64,000 nucleotides of DNA. It comes from Spirogloea muscicola (lineage: Eukaryota > Streptophyta > Zygnematophyceae > Spirogloeales > Spirogloeaceae). The stretch covers positions 497,325-561,324 of the forward strand of contig WELB01000062.1 of the NCBI GenBank assembly GCA_009602725.1. The letters run 5' to 3'. A model generated the notes under the pieces. That model worked only from the letters and a program-made list of their open reading frames with translations, was not told the DNA's origin and did not search any database. Of the stretch, positions 46,215-56,900 are shown piece by piece. How positions within the stretch are numbered: position 1 is the stretch's first letter; every line of letters starts with the position of its first letter. Both the position numbers and the translations under genes were made by a program.

Positions 46215-46560
46215 AGGCTAAGGTAGGAGGAAGAAGTGGCTCTCCCAACGGGGGCAAGGGCTGTGAGAAGCCAGCCCGAAAAGAATTGACAAGGTTCGAA
46301 GGGGCCAAATTACGAGCCAAGCAGCTACTAAGGGGCCTGAAGAGAGAAGTGGCCCTCCCAATGCGGTTAAGGGCAGTGAGAAGCCAGCCCGAAAAGAATT
46401 GAAGGGGCCAAGGTTCGAAGGGGCCAAACTACGAGCTAAGCAGCGACTTCGGGGCCAAGAGGCCATGGCAAAACGGGGGAGGATGGACCACTCAGTACTT
46501 ACGAGTGAGGAGCCTCAAATCCGACAGACTAGCTGCCGGAAAACTATCCCAAGGTAGCAG
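46215..46560 (-). mobile_element. Two stacked family A copies
   Basis: On the minus strand, 46344-46550 carries the ORF end, 3' UTR and a slightly diverged tail (GGGCTGGCTTCTCACTGCCC). 46225-46335 is a second tail with UTR only. Confidence 0.7.
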
Positions 46561-47010
46561 TGCGACGGTAGTACCCACGGGTTAGCACGTACTAAGGAGG
46601 TGAATATTTCCACCAGAAGAAAGAGGGGCTTGGCCGCGCTCGCCCGGGGCGGCCCGCCGCCGGTGGGAGGGGGCCAAAAAGGAGTGGCCCCTTGGAGCGG
46701 AGCGGGGGATGGAAGGGCTGCGCCGACCGGCCCAGCGGTTTCGGGCTAGCAGCGGCTCGTGGCGCGCCGCCCAGCGTTGTCGCAGCCTCGCCGCCCAGTG
46801 GACGAGCCATCAATTGCCCCGCTCTCGCAGACCACCACCGCTTCGACGTCGTGCCCGGAGGGCGCTGGAGACCGCCGACCAGCCGGCGGCGGGAGGGAGG
46901 CCGGGGCTCTCACCGCCCGCCGGACGACGCCCCGCCGGCCCCGCCTCGCGCGGCGACGAGCGGCAGTCCCGACGGCAGGGTGACGGGGCGGCGCGTGGTG
47001 CGCCTGGCTT
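46561..47010. other. GC-rich unassigned segment
   Basis: Very GC-rich, with open frames on both strands that read as Pro/Arg-rich and resemble no family. It lies between family A and family B copies and may be element body. Confidence 0.4.
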
Positions 47011-47300
47011 GAAAGAAGTGCGCGCCCATAGAGAAGAGGGGCTGGCAAAGCCAGCCCAAAAAAGAACGGACAATGTCCAAAGCCAAAGAAAGAGGAGCCG
47101 GAAAAAGAGAAGAGCGCGCCCATAGAAAAGAGGGGCTGGCAAAGCCAGCCCAAAAAAGAATGGACAATGTCCAAAGCCAAAGCAAGAGGAGCCGGAGAAA
47201 GGACTACACTACAACATACTGCAGAACACAGAAACGATGCAGAGGAAAGCTCAGTACCCACGAGTGAGCAACATCAGGTCTGAGTAGCTCGCTGCAAGGG
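47011..47300 (-). mobile_element. Family B end with duplicated tail
   Basis: On the minus strand the ORF-end region (LLTRG-like, 47255-47285) and 3' UTR (GTTTCTGTGTTCTGCAGTAT, GGACATTGTCCATTC) lead to a tail at 47160-47115. A second, near-identical set of UTR end plus tail follows at 47095-47013. The tail has been duplicated, or a second tail-only insertion hit the same site. Confidence 0.7.
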
Positions 47301-47344
47301 AAAAGGACTGGAAAGGAAAACTGGAAAGGCCCTGGCCAAACCAG

Positions 47345-47740
47345 ACGCGAGGTGAGCTCTTCAGGGGGGGCGGGGGCTGTGACTGGCCAGCCCGGCCAAA
47401 AAGAAAGAAAAGCGCGGCCAGATTGACTAGTGGCTAGGAGAAGAAGTGGCTCTCCCAATGGGGGCAAGGGCTGTGAGAAGCCAGCCCGAAAAGAATTGAC
47501 AAGGTTCGAAGGGGCCAAACTACGAGCTAAGCAGCGACTGCGGGGCCTGAAGAGGCTATGGCAGAACGGGGGAGGATGGACCGCTTAGTAGTTACGAGTG
47601 AGGAGCCTCACATCCGACAGACTAGCTGCCGGTAAACTATCCCCTCGACGAAAGCCGGAGGCCGCAGCGAGAGCACGGCCAGCACGCAGATGCAAGGCGT
47701 GGGCTAGGAGAGGCCAACCCAAAGGAATGGACAAGGTCTG
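47345..47740 (-). mobile_element. Family A end and a further tail
   Basis: 47441-47730 on the minus strand has the ORF end (MQRSL-like to LLTRNY) and the young family A terminus, nearly identical to 24612-24815 and 62562-62950. 47345-47400 is a different tail (GGCTGGCCAGTCACAGCCCC). Confidence 0.7.
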
Positions 47741-48590
47741 AAGGAGCCCGAGTGCTAAGTCCTAAGACGGTAGCAAAGGGGACTCTCAGTAACCTCTAGT
47801 CAGTAGATGCAAGTCGGAATAACTAGCAGGCGGATAGACGTCGCCAAGAACGGACAAGGTCCAAAAGCACACAGCCATGCCAGAGACCACAGCGAATGGA
47901 GCTCGACCCCTGCTTAGATGGAAGGCCAAATAGAGCCGACACTACTGCTCCGGCACCCGAGGAAACGCGAAGGGACCACCGCTCTTCCCCAATGCAAGGC
48001 AGTGGCTGTGAGAGGCCAGCCCAGAAAGGAGTGAACGAGGTCGGAAAGGGCCGGTTGGCGCCAAAACACACGAAACCACTCCGTGTCTACACCAAATGGG
48101 CGCTCAATAACCTCAGGTCAAGGAATACAGATCGAAATGACAAGTGAGCGAAATTTGCGTCGCCTTGCGAAGAGCTAGTGCGAGAGAGGAAGCCAGGTTC
48201 CAACGGCGCCGCCAGCCTCCTTCGCTCACTTGTTTTCCCAAGTTGTAAACGCTTTCTGACTCCTGATTGTTCTTTTCTGATGGGCTGGCCTCTCAAGGCC
48301 AGCGCCTCACTTTCGAGAAAGAAGCCCTTCCAAAGGGGGAGAGTCGCTGTGATAGCTAGCCCGAAAAGAACGGACAAGGTCCGGAAGGAGCCGGAAAGTG
48401 CTTAAAATACACAAGTAAGCAGATTCCAGAAAAGCTCTTCCTTTGGCTCTCTGGCCCCTTCAAACCTTTTCCAGTCTATTCTGGGCTGGCGTTTCATCCC
48501 CCCCTTTTATATAAGAGTTTCTGTCTTTGGATTCTGCTAGCACACTGTTACCTTAGCCCCCTGCGGCATAGGGCTTCATTTCATTTAGCC
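47741..48590 (-). mobile_element. Scattered tails and remnants
   Basis: Minus-strand tails with GGCTGGCCTCTCACAGCC near 48005-48025 and GGGCTAGCTATCACAGCG near 48345 alternate with short remnants. A plus-strand piece near 48280 reads GGGCTGGCCTCTCAAGGCC. Little body sequence is left. Confidence 0.5.
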
Positions 48591-49467
48591 CCAATACTTG
48601 CACTAGCTTCTGTCCTGAACAGTACATTGGCTTGATTTGGCCTCCTTTCTCGCTCCACGCCCACCGGGCACCTTCTCGCCTTGTCCTCACTCATCAGGCC
48701 CAACCTGTGATGTTGCTGGTGTAGATGACGCCGCATCAGGGAAGTGTCTGCAATGGGAGGGTGATAAGTACGTTTGTACGCAGGCACATGGCTTTTGCAA
48801 ATGGTACTCATGCCAAGAGGCTGTATGGCAAGGTGATCGTAGCACATCCATACCTCCAGCTTCTGTGGTGTCAAGCTGCTGGCAATGATGTCGCAGTTGA
48901 GGGTGCTTAGCTGCAATTCTACTCTACATAGGTAGCTTATGTGACCACCTTTGGGCTGGCCTGTCGCAGCCTCTGCCTCGTCGTGGAAAAGCCATCTTCA
49001 AACCATCTCCACTGAGCGGGAGCAATCCGTCTGCTCCAGCATTGTCGCCCTTTGCTTCACCCATGCGCACCCTCGGACATGAGATCCCTGCAGCAACTTC
49101 GCACGCCAAAGACCCTCCACCATTTGACACCACGCGAGCCATCCACAACCCCCCCTCATGACCACTCATGCTGCTTCTGCTGTACACCCTTCCAGCAGCT
49201 GAAAGCCTGCTGCTTGGACCTGCATGCTGGCAGCATGCAGCAGGCTCGCTCGATTCAGGAGTGCTGGGTGCCCTCTTCCATGGGGCAGACAAGGTCTCGC
49301 AGCATGCGATACCGGGCTTATGCACTGCCTAGCTCCGGTCAAAATGGGCCTCTTCTCAGCAAGGAAGCTGATTTGACTGACTGCCTACACTGCTAAGCTT
49401 AGCCTGGGGATTGAGTATAAGTACAGAACTGCACGTCTAGCTGGCTACGCCTCTTTCTCGTCCTGCC
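48591..49467. other. Unassigned spacer with one tail
   Basis: At about 48950-48995 a plus-strand tail (TTTGGGCTGGCCTGTCGCAG, TCGTCGTGGAAAAGCC) is visible. Open frames on both strands are short; none resembles a known protein. The last part is the 3' flank of the GATA gene. Confidence 0.4.
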
Positions 49468-51897
49468 TCACGCAGCTACTGGCTCAACAGGAGAGCCCGA
49501 GCGTCCTGCTTGCTCCCTGCGCATCTCCAAGATCTTCCTGTGCGAGTTGCAGTGCACGGAGGGGATGAAGCCAGGGCTGCCTGCTGGCCGGTACTCTGGA
49601 ACGAGCCGCCCCGACTTAAAGCGCACGCCACAAGCATTGCACAGTGTCTTGGGGCCCTCAGGGCCAGCGCGCCACTGCAGGAATGGACAGCAGCAGTATG
49701 TGTCATCGGGCTACTCATCATCGAAGGTCCTATTGCAGCCCCCCCCCCACCCCACCCCATCACTGAGCACAGCAAGCCCCAACAACAGGAGGCAACCAGT
49801 ATGCAGTTGCTGCTGGGCCACACTTGGCAACTGCTGACCGCACCTGAGGGGTCTTCTGTGTGGAGCAATGGGTGCATTTGCGTGATTGACCCCCTTCCAG
49901 CGAGCAAGAGCTGCGCGGCGGCGATTTAGGCATTGATGGCTTCTTCTTCTTGCTCTTGGGTGGCTTGGACTCCACGACGCTGCCAAAAGCGTCTGACGCC
50001 ATCTCAGACGACTCGCCTGAAGTGGTGAACGACTCATGTGGCGAGAAGCCCATGCAGGAGTTGCTCCAGTCGGCAGAGGCCACACGGGGCATTTTAGCCT
50101 GCACAAAGCAGTGCAATGACAACCTCAGTTGTTGCTGCTGTAAGAGAGATTCTAAACCAATATGATGTTGCCACTGAGAAGCGGGCCAGCCTGGCACCTT
50201 GTGAGCTGCAAAGGTACTGTAGGTGCTTTCTCAAACCTGTGGATGCTCTTGCAGAGCTGACTCGATGAATCCACTGGACCACGAGCGGGCGATCGTTCGC
50301 ACACGCTTGCTCCGAGCACGGCCAGGCACGTTCGGGTCGGCGGCAGCTGCAGCAGCCGCTGCAGCCTCGGCCTCCGTGGATTGCATCCCAGAAGTGCCAC
50401 TATTCTCAGGCCCATCTGGAAGGACCGAGACAGGGCTGGCGGAGCCATCCACGCTCTGTAACAAATGCAAGTGGGGGGTAAGCCGAGGCACTGAGCTTTT
50501 AGCCGGAACCATAACAGGGAAAGGCCTCAGAAGCTTCTTGAGCGTCGCAAACTCCCTGCCCCTAAGGGAGTAAGAACCCCTAATTTGCAGCTACATTGCC
50601 TTAATGTACATCAGTGTGATCAGTACAGTGCCTTGCCCAGCTGCTGCCAGAAGGGCGGAACACAGAAAAGTAAGTTCAGTGTATACATTGAGCTCAAAGG
50701 CTATGAGGAGAGCTATGCACCTTCTTATGTACAGAGCTCCAGTACTGAGAATATACGGCGCTTGTGCATGTCTGGCCGCTTGGGGCCATCGACAGATGCA
50801 TGGAGTCGCTGACAGCGAGGCCATCATCGCACAAGGTGGTCAACCAGTCCAGCTCAGCGAGGTCGTCAGCCTGCGGAAGATTGGGAACTCCAAAAAATAT
50901 TTTTCACCAACAACAGTGACAGCACGTCCACGGTCACAAATGGCAGCTCAGACCTGACACTGTCCAGCAGGAAAGTCTGCCCTTGATACATGCAAAGCAT
51001 ATTCCTACTTACAAAAAATATAAAACCAAAGGAGGGCAAGAAAATCAGGGCAAGCACAGCACTGCTAAGAGCAAGCAACAGAAGGGATGCAACAGCCAGC
51101 CGGGCAAGGCTGGGAATGGCTATCACAGGTACATGCAAAGGTAGATGGGCAGGGTCCTAAGTGTACTCAATTGTGCCACTGAAAGCGATGGTGGTGTGAC
51201 TTACAGGAACACAAAGGTCGGCGGGCTCCAGCGCCACCGAGACGCCCAGAGGCACGCAGCCAGCTTCTAGTGCTTCTGATGCTGCCGCCGTGAGCTGGTT
51301 TGGGACAGCGGAGGCAGCTGCAGCGTGATCGGGCAGGGCGTGCAGAGGAGCTGCACTGCACGCCTCGGCCGCCGAGGTGACCTCCACGCCTTCAATGGGG
51401 CCCGCAATGTCCTCCTCTGAGAAGTCCATGAGGTCCTCCACAATCGGTTGGGCGGGCTTGACTTGCTGGCCGTCTCGCCTGCTTTGCAGGCGCTCCCACT
51501 TGGCGCCGGCCTGCAGCCACGCGCGAGCTGTCAATTGAAGGCTGGTGCTTGTGCCGCAGTTGCACGCTGCCTTGCCCGGAGCTTCGCGTCCTGCTGGAGT
51601 CTGGGGCGGAAGCCCAGACGTGAAGCAATGCACTGGAGGACAAAAGGGGGGCAATGGAGACGGCGCGCAGGGCCCGCAAGAGCACGGAGGGCAAGGGGGA
51701 GCAGCGCAGAGCAGAGCAGAGCAGAGCAGAAGGTGCAGAAGGCGAGCGCGGGGGAGGCAAGCGCTCACGGCGGTGCTGGCGGGCTGGTCGTCGAGATCGG
51801 CGAAGGGGATGCGGTGGTGGGGGGCGGCGGAGACGAGGTTGCAGGCGTGGCAGAACATCTGCCGGTCCCGCGGGCAGAACACCACCGCCTTGCCCGC
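49468..51897 (-). CDS. GATA zinc-finger factor with B-box-like N-terminus
   Basis: Nuclear DNA-binding regulator. Exons in gene order, all phase 0: 51897-51769, 51600-51205, 50455-50237, 50098-49844 and 49674-49468, together 401 residues; another exon between 51204 and 50456 is possible. The first reads [17 protein letters not shown], then HHRIPF, like the second half of a plant B-box zinc finger. The second has an acidic patch [12 protein letters not shown]. The third contains a run of Ala and RSKRVRT. The fourth holds the basic [15 protein letters not shown] and [11 protein letters not shown]. The last completes the finger with [20 protein letters not shown], giving C-X2-C-X18-C-X2-C, then [16 protein letters not shown] and [14 protein letters not shown]. 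The stop is at 49468-49470. The upstream exon carrying the first Cys pair and the start codon is not found; a repeat block begins about 190 bp further upstream. Confidence 0.85.
51700..51732. repeat. (AGAGC)n microsatellite in an intron
   Basis: Several repeats of AGAGC in the intron after the B-box-like exon. Length polymorphism is likely. Confidence 0.8.
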
Positions 51898-52089
51898 CTG
51901 AGGGCCGCAGCGGCGAGGGGGTCAGTCGGGCCGGGCCGCGGCGGCGGGCAGGGGCAGGGCGGCGGAGGCGCGGCGGCGCGGCGCGGACCTGGACGCGCGC
52001 CGGGGCGCAGGGCCGCTGGTCGGAGCCGGGCCGCGGGTCGGCGGGGCCCCGCGGTCGGTAGGTGGCGCCTCCCCACCTGCCCCCACCTT

Positions 52090-52680
52090 CCCCTCGGGCT
52101 CACTGCCTCCGGCTGCCGTCAAAGGCCAAGGGGCACTGCCTCTCCTCCCCCGCGGCTGGTCTCTCCGATTTGCGGCTGCTAACCAGAGGTTACCAAGTGG
52201 TTATCCCGCATGGTCCTCGCCGACCTGTGCCTTTCAGCGCTCGTCAACGCGACGGACTCCCTCGCCCACTTATATCGCAGCGCCTGTCAGTGTCGCTGCT
52301 GCGGTCAATGGCACACGCGTCGCATCGGCGTGCCGGGTCGCGCTTTGGCTGCAGCCCTCTGTCCTCTGCATCGGCTGTGTTTTGCAGTGTTTTGTAGTGT
52401 AGTCCTTTTTCCCGGCTCCTCTTTGGCCATTCTTTTTTGGGCTGGCTTTGCCAGCCCCTCTTCTCTATGGGGATAGTTTTCCGGCAGCTAGTCTGTCGGA
52501 TGTGAGGCTCCTCACTCGTAACTACTGAGTGGTCCATCCTCCCCCGTTCTGCCATAGCCTCTTCAGGCCCCGCAGTCGCTGCTTTGCTCGTAATTTGGCC
52601 CCTTCGAACCTTGTAAATTCTTTTCGGGCTGGCTTCTCACAGCCCTTGCCCCCATTGGGAGAGCCACTTCTTCTTCTATG
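52090..52680 (+). mobile_element. Nested A and B element ends
   Basis: An ORF end (LSDLRLLTRGY, 52157-52193) of one family is followed by a fragment with the common block. A family B tail at 52433-52475 (GGGCTGGCTTTGCCAGCCCC) comes next. Exactly there a family A ORF end (SLSDVRLLTRNY, about 52485-52530), 3' UTR and tail begin, ending 52674. The A piece begins inside the B tail, so B received an insertion or the two were joined. Confidence 0.7.
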
Positions 52681-53970
52681 GGCGAGCACTTTCCTTTCTT
52701 CTTATGTCTGGCTATAGACAGGGGACTTGCTACCCGGAGACTAGTTTCTCTGACCTGTGGGCTGCTCAGCAGGGGATACTGGGCACCCAGTGGCCACTTG
52801 AGGCGCTGTGTGCTCTGACTGGTTTCTGGCCCCTGCGAACTTTCATTTCTCCTCTGTGTTGGCCAATCACAGCCATCGCCCTCTCCTGGAAGAGTCTTTC
52901 TCTTTTCTGTTCAAGGCTAATTCTTCCTTTCGGCCCCTTCGGACTTTATCACTTTTTGGAATTTCTGGGACCTTCCGACTTGCATCTCTTGACTAGAGGT
53001 TACTGAGAGTCCCCATGCTGCTGTCCTATTACTTAGCAATTCGGCTCCATCAGACCTTGTCCATTCCTTTGGGCTGGCCTCTCACAGCCACCAGTCAATC
53101 TGGCCGCGCTTTCTTTTTGGGGCCTGGCTGTTCAGAGCACTCGCCCCCTTGGGGAGAGCGGCTTGTTGTTCTTCGTATATCCCCTGGCCCCTTCTCGTCC
53201 TCTGTTCATTCTTTATTGGGCTGGCTTTGTCCAGCCCCTATGCTCAATGGGCGAGCCCCTTCTCTATCAAAGGCTTTCTACAGTCGTTGTCCCCTTTGTA
53301 AGAGATTTGCCCTTCTCCGATTCACTGCACCTGGCTTTCACAGCCGCTTTCTGTACATCAGCAGCAGCAAGTACTGAATTTTACAGTAAGAAAGACAACA
53401 GCTCTTCCAATCGACAGCAATGGCTGTGAGAGGCCAGCCCAGAGACTTGTACAATTTCTGAAAGGGCCGACATTACTGTAAGTCACAAGAGTAAGACTCA
53501 GACGCAGTAGCTTCATTTTGTGGTTGTCTCGCCTACTTGGCCTCTCATTCCTATGAGACCTTGTACATTCTCTCTGGGCTGGCTATTCACAGCCCCGCTC
53601 CCTTTTGCTCACTTCTTCGAGCCAACCATTTTCTTTCACCACAAATACAGACTCCCTCCGTGTTCTTCTCTTCTTCTCTTCTCCTTCATTCTTTTCCGGT
53701 CAAAGCCGGGTTTGGGCTGGCTTTTCACAGCCCTGCCCCTTTGCATGAGCTTTGCACTTCTCCGTATCGCTGCACCCAGCTGACTTTCACAGCCGCTTTC
53801 TGTACATCAGCAGCAGCAAAGGCTGGACGTCTGCAGTAAAAATCAGACTGCACGTTCTGTTTTGTGCTTGTCTCGGCTACTTGGCCTCTCATTCTTTTGG
53901 GCTGGCCTCTCACAGCAAGTGCCTCAACTTGGAAGAGTGTCACTGAATCTCTGACACTAAATCTCCTGCA
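52681..53970 (+). mobile_element. Tail-rich array up to the receptor gene
   Basis: ORF-end relics at 52700-53006 (FSDLWAAQQGI-like and LHLLTRGY) alternate with tails. The tails lie near 52860 (GCCAATCACAGCC), 53070 (GGGCTGGCCTCTCACAGCC), 53218 (family C, GGGCTGGCTTTGTCCAGCCC), 53576, 53714 and 53898. Two further segments, 53325-53375 and 53775-53830, share TTTCACAGCCGCTTTCTGTA and CATCAGCAGCAGCAA. The last tail ends a few dozen bases from the receptor stop codon. Confidence 0.6.
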
Positions 53971-53977
53971 CTGCGCG

Positions 53978-56900
53978 TCACCTGTACTGCGACGCAGGAA
54001 GGTCAATGAAGTCGCGCGAGGAGTCGCTGGCCTCTGTTGACATGCTGGGCTCATCTAGCAGCAGCCGCTGCTTCTTTGAGACGGTCCGCATGGATATCTT
54101 CTGCAGAGCCGTGCAGACCTCGCCTATAGGTGGCCTGAATTCCGGCTCCGGCTGCCAGGTGGCCACCCCAGCGTACAGATGCGGGTCAACAACCACACTT
54201 GTCAACAGGTCCGCGAATGTGACCAAGAGCATCAAACACATTTCCGCTGTGCAATGAGGGCAGTTGGCCACCACGAGCCAACAGAGCCCCTGCCTTGTTG
54301 ACTTACCACCAACTAGTATGCAAGATTGCAAGCAGATGACAAGTCCCTGAGCAACACATGTGCCGGGCGATCCACAGAAGGTGGTGAGCTTGGCAACTCT
54401 CATGGAAGGCAACAGCTTATTAATCGGGGCAGGACTCACATCGCAATGTATCAACCCACCTGTATGCAGAGGGCAATCACGTCAGCAAATCTTGTGAGAG
54501 CCTTCTGTGGATACTGCCCAATAATCAGGGGATCCACCAAGCGCTGGAGCTCCTCTGCATCATGGAGAAGAGGCGCTGCCCATCGCACTAACGACTGCTC
54601 GGTCCTAGGCCGAGTGCTGCAAGCACAGACAGCGGCCTATGAGAAAGCCGGGTGCAAAACGAGCACAAGCCTGTGTTTTACAACAGGAGTATACAGGCTT
54701 ACAATCCCTGTCATGCTCAAAAGCTGATCAAGCAGATACAGACAGAGACGTCAGTGGCAATGCAAATGACTCAAATGAAGCCCTTTCCACAGCCAAGCGC
54801 TTCACATGTCCAAAAATGCGAGCACTGCTCCTCAGCATGCCAGCATCAGCACAGCTCCGACCCTCATGTGAGCTCGCCTTGCCACATGTGCTCATCAAGC
54901 AGATGCTCAGCAACCGTCGCTCATGATGGATGCTCACTTGTCCAAGGGTCTTCGACCCGTGAGAAGCTCCAGGAGGACTACTCCGAAGCTGTACACATCG
55001 CTCTTCACTGTATAGATCCCAGACATTGCGTACTCTGGGGCAGTATAACCACTTGAACCAATCATCTGAGCTGTGCCCTGCACATCATTGTGGATATGCA
55101 CTATGAAGGGGTGATCTATGAAGGTGGCATTCTTGCAACTTAATCCTTCATCGTGATCTGTAAGGCCGAGTGCAAGTGGGTAGGAAAGAGCTGGCTGTGC
55201 TTGGTGTGGACAGATTCTATAGATCAACTCACTATAACAACAGTATCACCAAGCTGCTCATCATTGAGCAATTGTGAAGACAACGAATTTAAGAGCCCCA
55301 GCTAAGTCCATGCCAGCAGCCGCAGTAAGTCGGGGGCTGAGTGCTAGTCCAAACGACTTGGTTTCAGACTCACCATCTTGGTGTAAGCTTGTTATGAGTG
55401 GCGGCTTCCAGTAGCCAGTAGCAAATCTATGTAACAGGATTATCATGATGCTAAAAGTCTTGGCAAAGCAAGTCCTACGAACACTAGGAGGGGACAAGGT
55501 CTGACCACATTTCTCACCCCTCCAGTGGGAGTCAAGACGGCGAGTCCGCAGTCCGACACGTACGGCTCCAAGTCGTGACTCAATAGAATATTATGGGACT
55601 TGAAGTTTCTATGTACAATGGTTGGAAGGCACTGCTCGTGCAAGTACCTGCGAGACAACACAATGAAATGCCTGGTCAAGTTCAATTGTCTTCCCTTGAG
55701 CAGCAGGTAGGTTTGGCTCAATTCACAGTCATATGTTAGAAGTGCCTGCATGATCTGAGCCCACCTAGCTGGAGTTAGGCAGAGACTCACTCAAGGGCTC
55801 TGGCAGCACCAACAGCAATCCTCATTCGTATACTCCAGCTGAGAAGAGGGCTCCCCTCTGGCGAGTGGAGGTACTCAAACAGTGACCCACCATCTATGAA
55901 GCTGTAAGCAAGCAATCTCTGATTGTGCTCCAAGCAGTATCCTAACAATGGCACAATATTTGCGTGTTCCAATCGGGCCACGCCGTTGACGAAACCAAAA
56001 AAATCCTCTTCACTCTGAGGAACGCTCTCAATTTTCTTGATGGCTATGAACTGCACAAGTGTGCATCATCTGATCAATGTGCTTTCTGTTGTCTTAAGCC
56101 TCATGTTCATGTCAGAGAAGACGCAATACAAAGCAAAGACAATAACTACGCGCAAGTATTCTGGCCATATTCACAGTCTGCTTCTTGGCTGCTTGGTGAC
56201 TGATGAAAGCTAAGGTACACATGAGTAGGATGCTGTACCCTGCCATTTGGTAGCTCGCCCTTGTACACAAATCCTAAGGAGCCTTCCCCAAGTATGTACT
56301 GCTCAGCAAAAGAATCTGTTGCAGCCTGCATCTCTGCCACAGAGAACTCCTGCGTATTGATGGGCGAGAGCTTCTTTGGGACGCCACCTGTTGCAAGCCC
56401 AGAATGTATAGGAGCATCTGATTTCTTGCTGCCCCACTTCCCTGTCAAGGTCGGCAAGAGCAAGATGCCGCGTTGTGTCAGACACTGTAAAGCAAACAGG
56501 TAAAGAACTCTGGCAGACGATGCTTCAGAGACCAATATACTTGGACAATTGGGATACAGAAGGAAACTCACTGAGAAGGGGAGCTGGTGATGGCACTGAA
56601 GGCGATGCAACTGAAGGAGAACCATACCCTCCAGCTTCAGTTTTCAGCGTCTCCACCTTCCTCGTTGACTTTGGCAGAGTCTGCAGTTTCTGTTCTTTCT
56701 TCGATTCTCCAGGCACAGCCCTGATGCTCTTCCAACATACCAAGCCGACAATGGCAGCAATAGCTACCGCTGCCACCACCGCGCCAATCACAATTCCAGC
56801 AATTGCACCGCCACTTAGACCGCTGCTTTTATGATGCCTGCTGATGGGCGGAGGAGGAGTTGTCGGAGGGGGTGCAGGAGCTGCCAAGGTCACCTTCTTA

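Noticed and set aside
50866-51138. Hydrophobic 90-codon frame as a membrane protein
   Set aside because: It lies in an intron of the GATA gene on the same strand, lacks a good start and is AT-rich compared with exons.
51157-51885. A single 242-codon open frame over the B-box-like exon and the next exon
   Set aside because: It runs through a likely intron; the middle part is low-complexity, and donor and acceptor sites at 51768 and 51601 give a better model.
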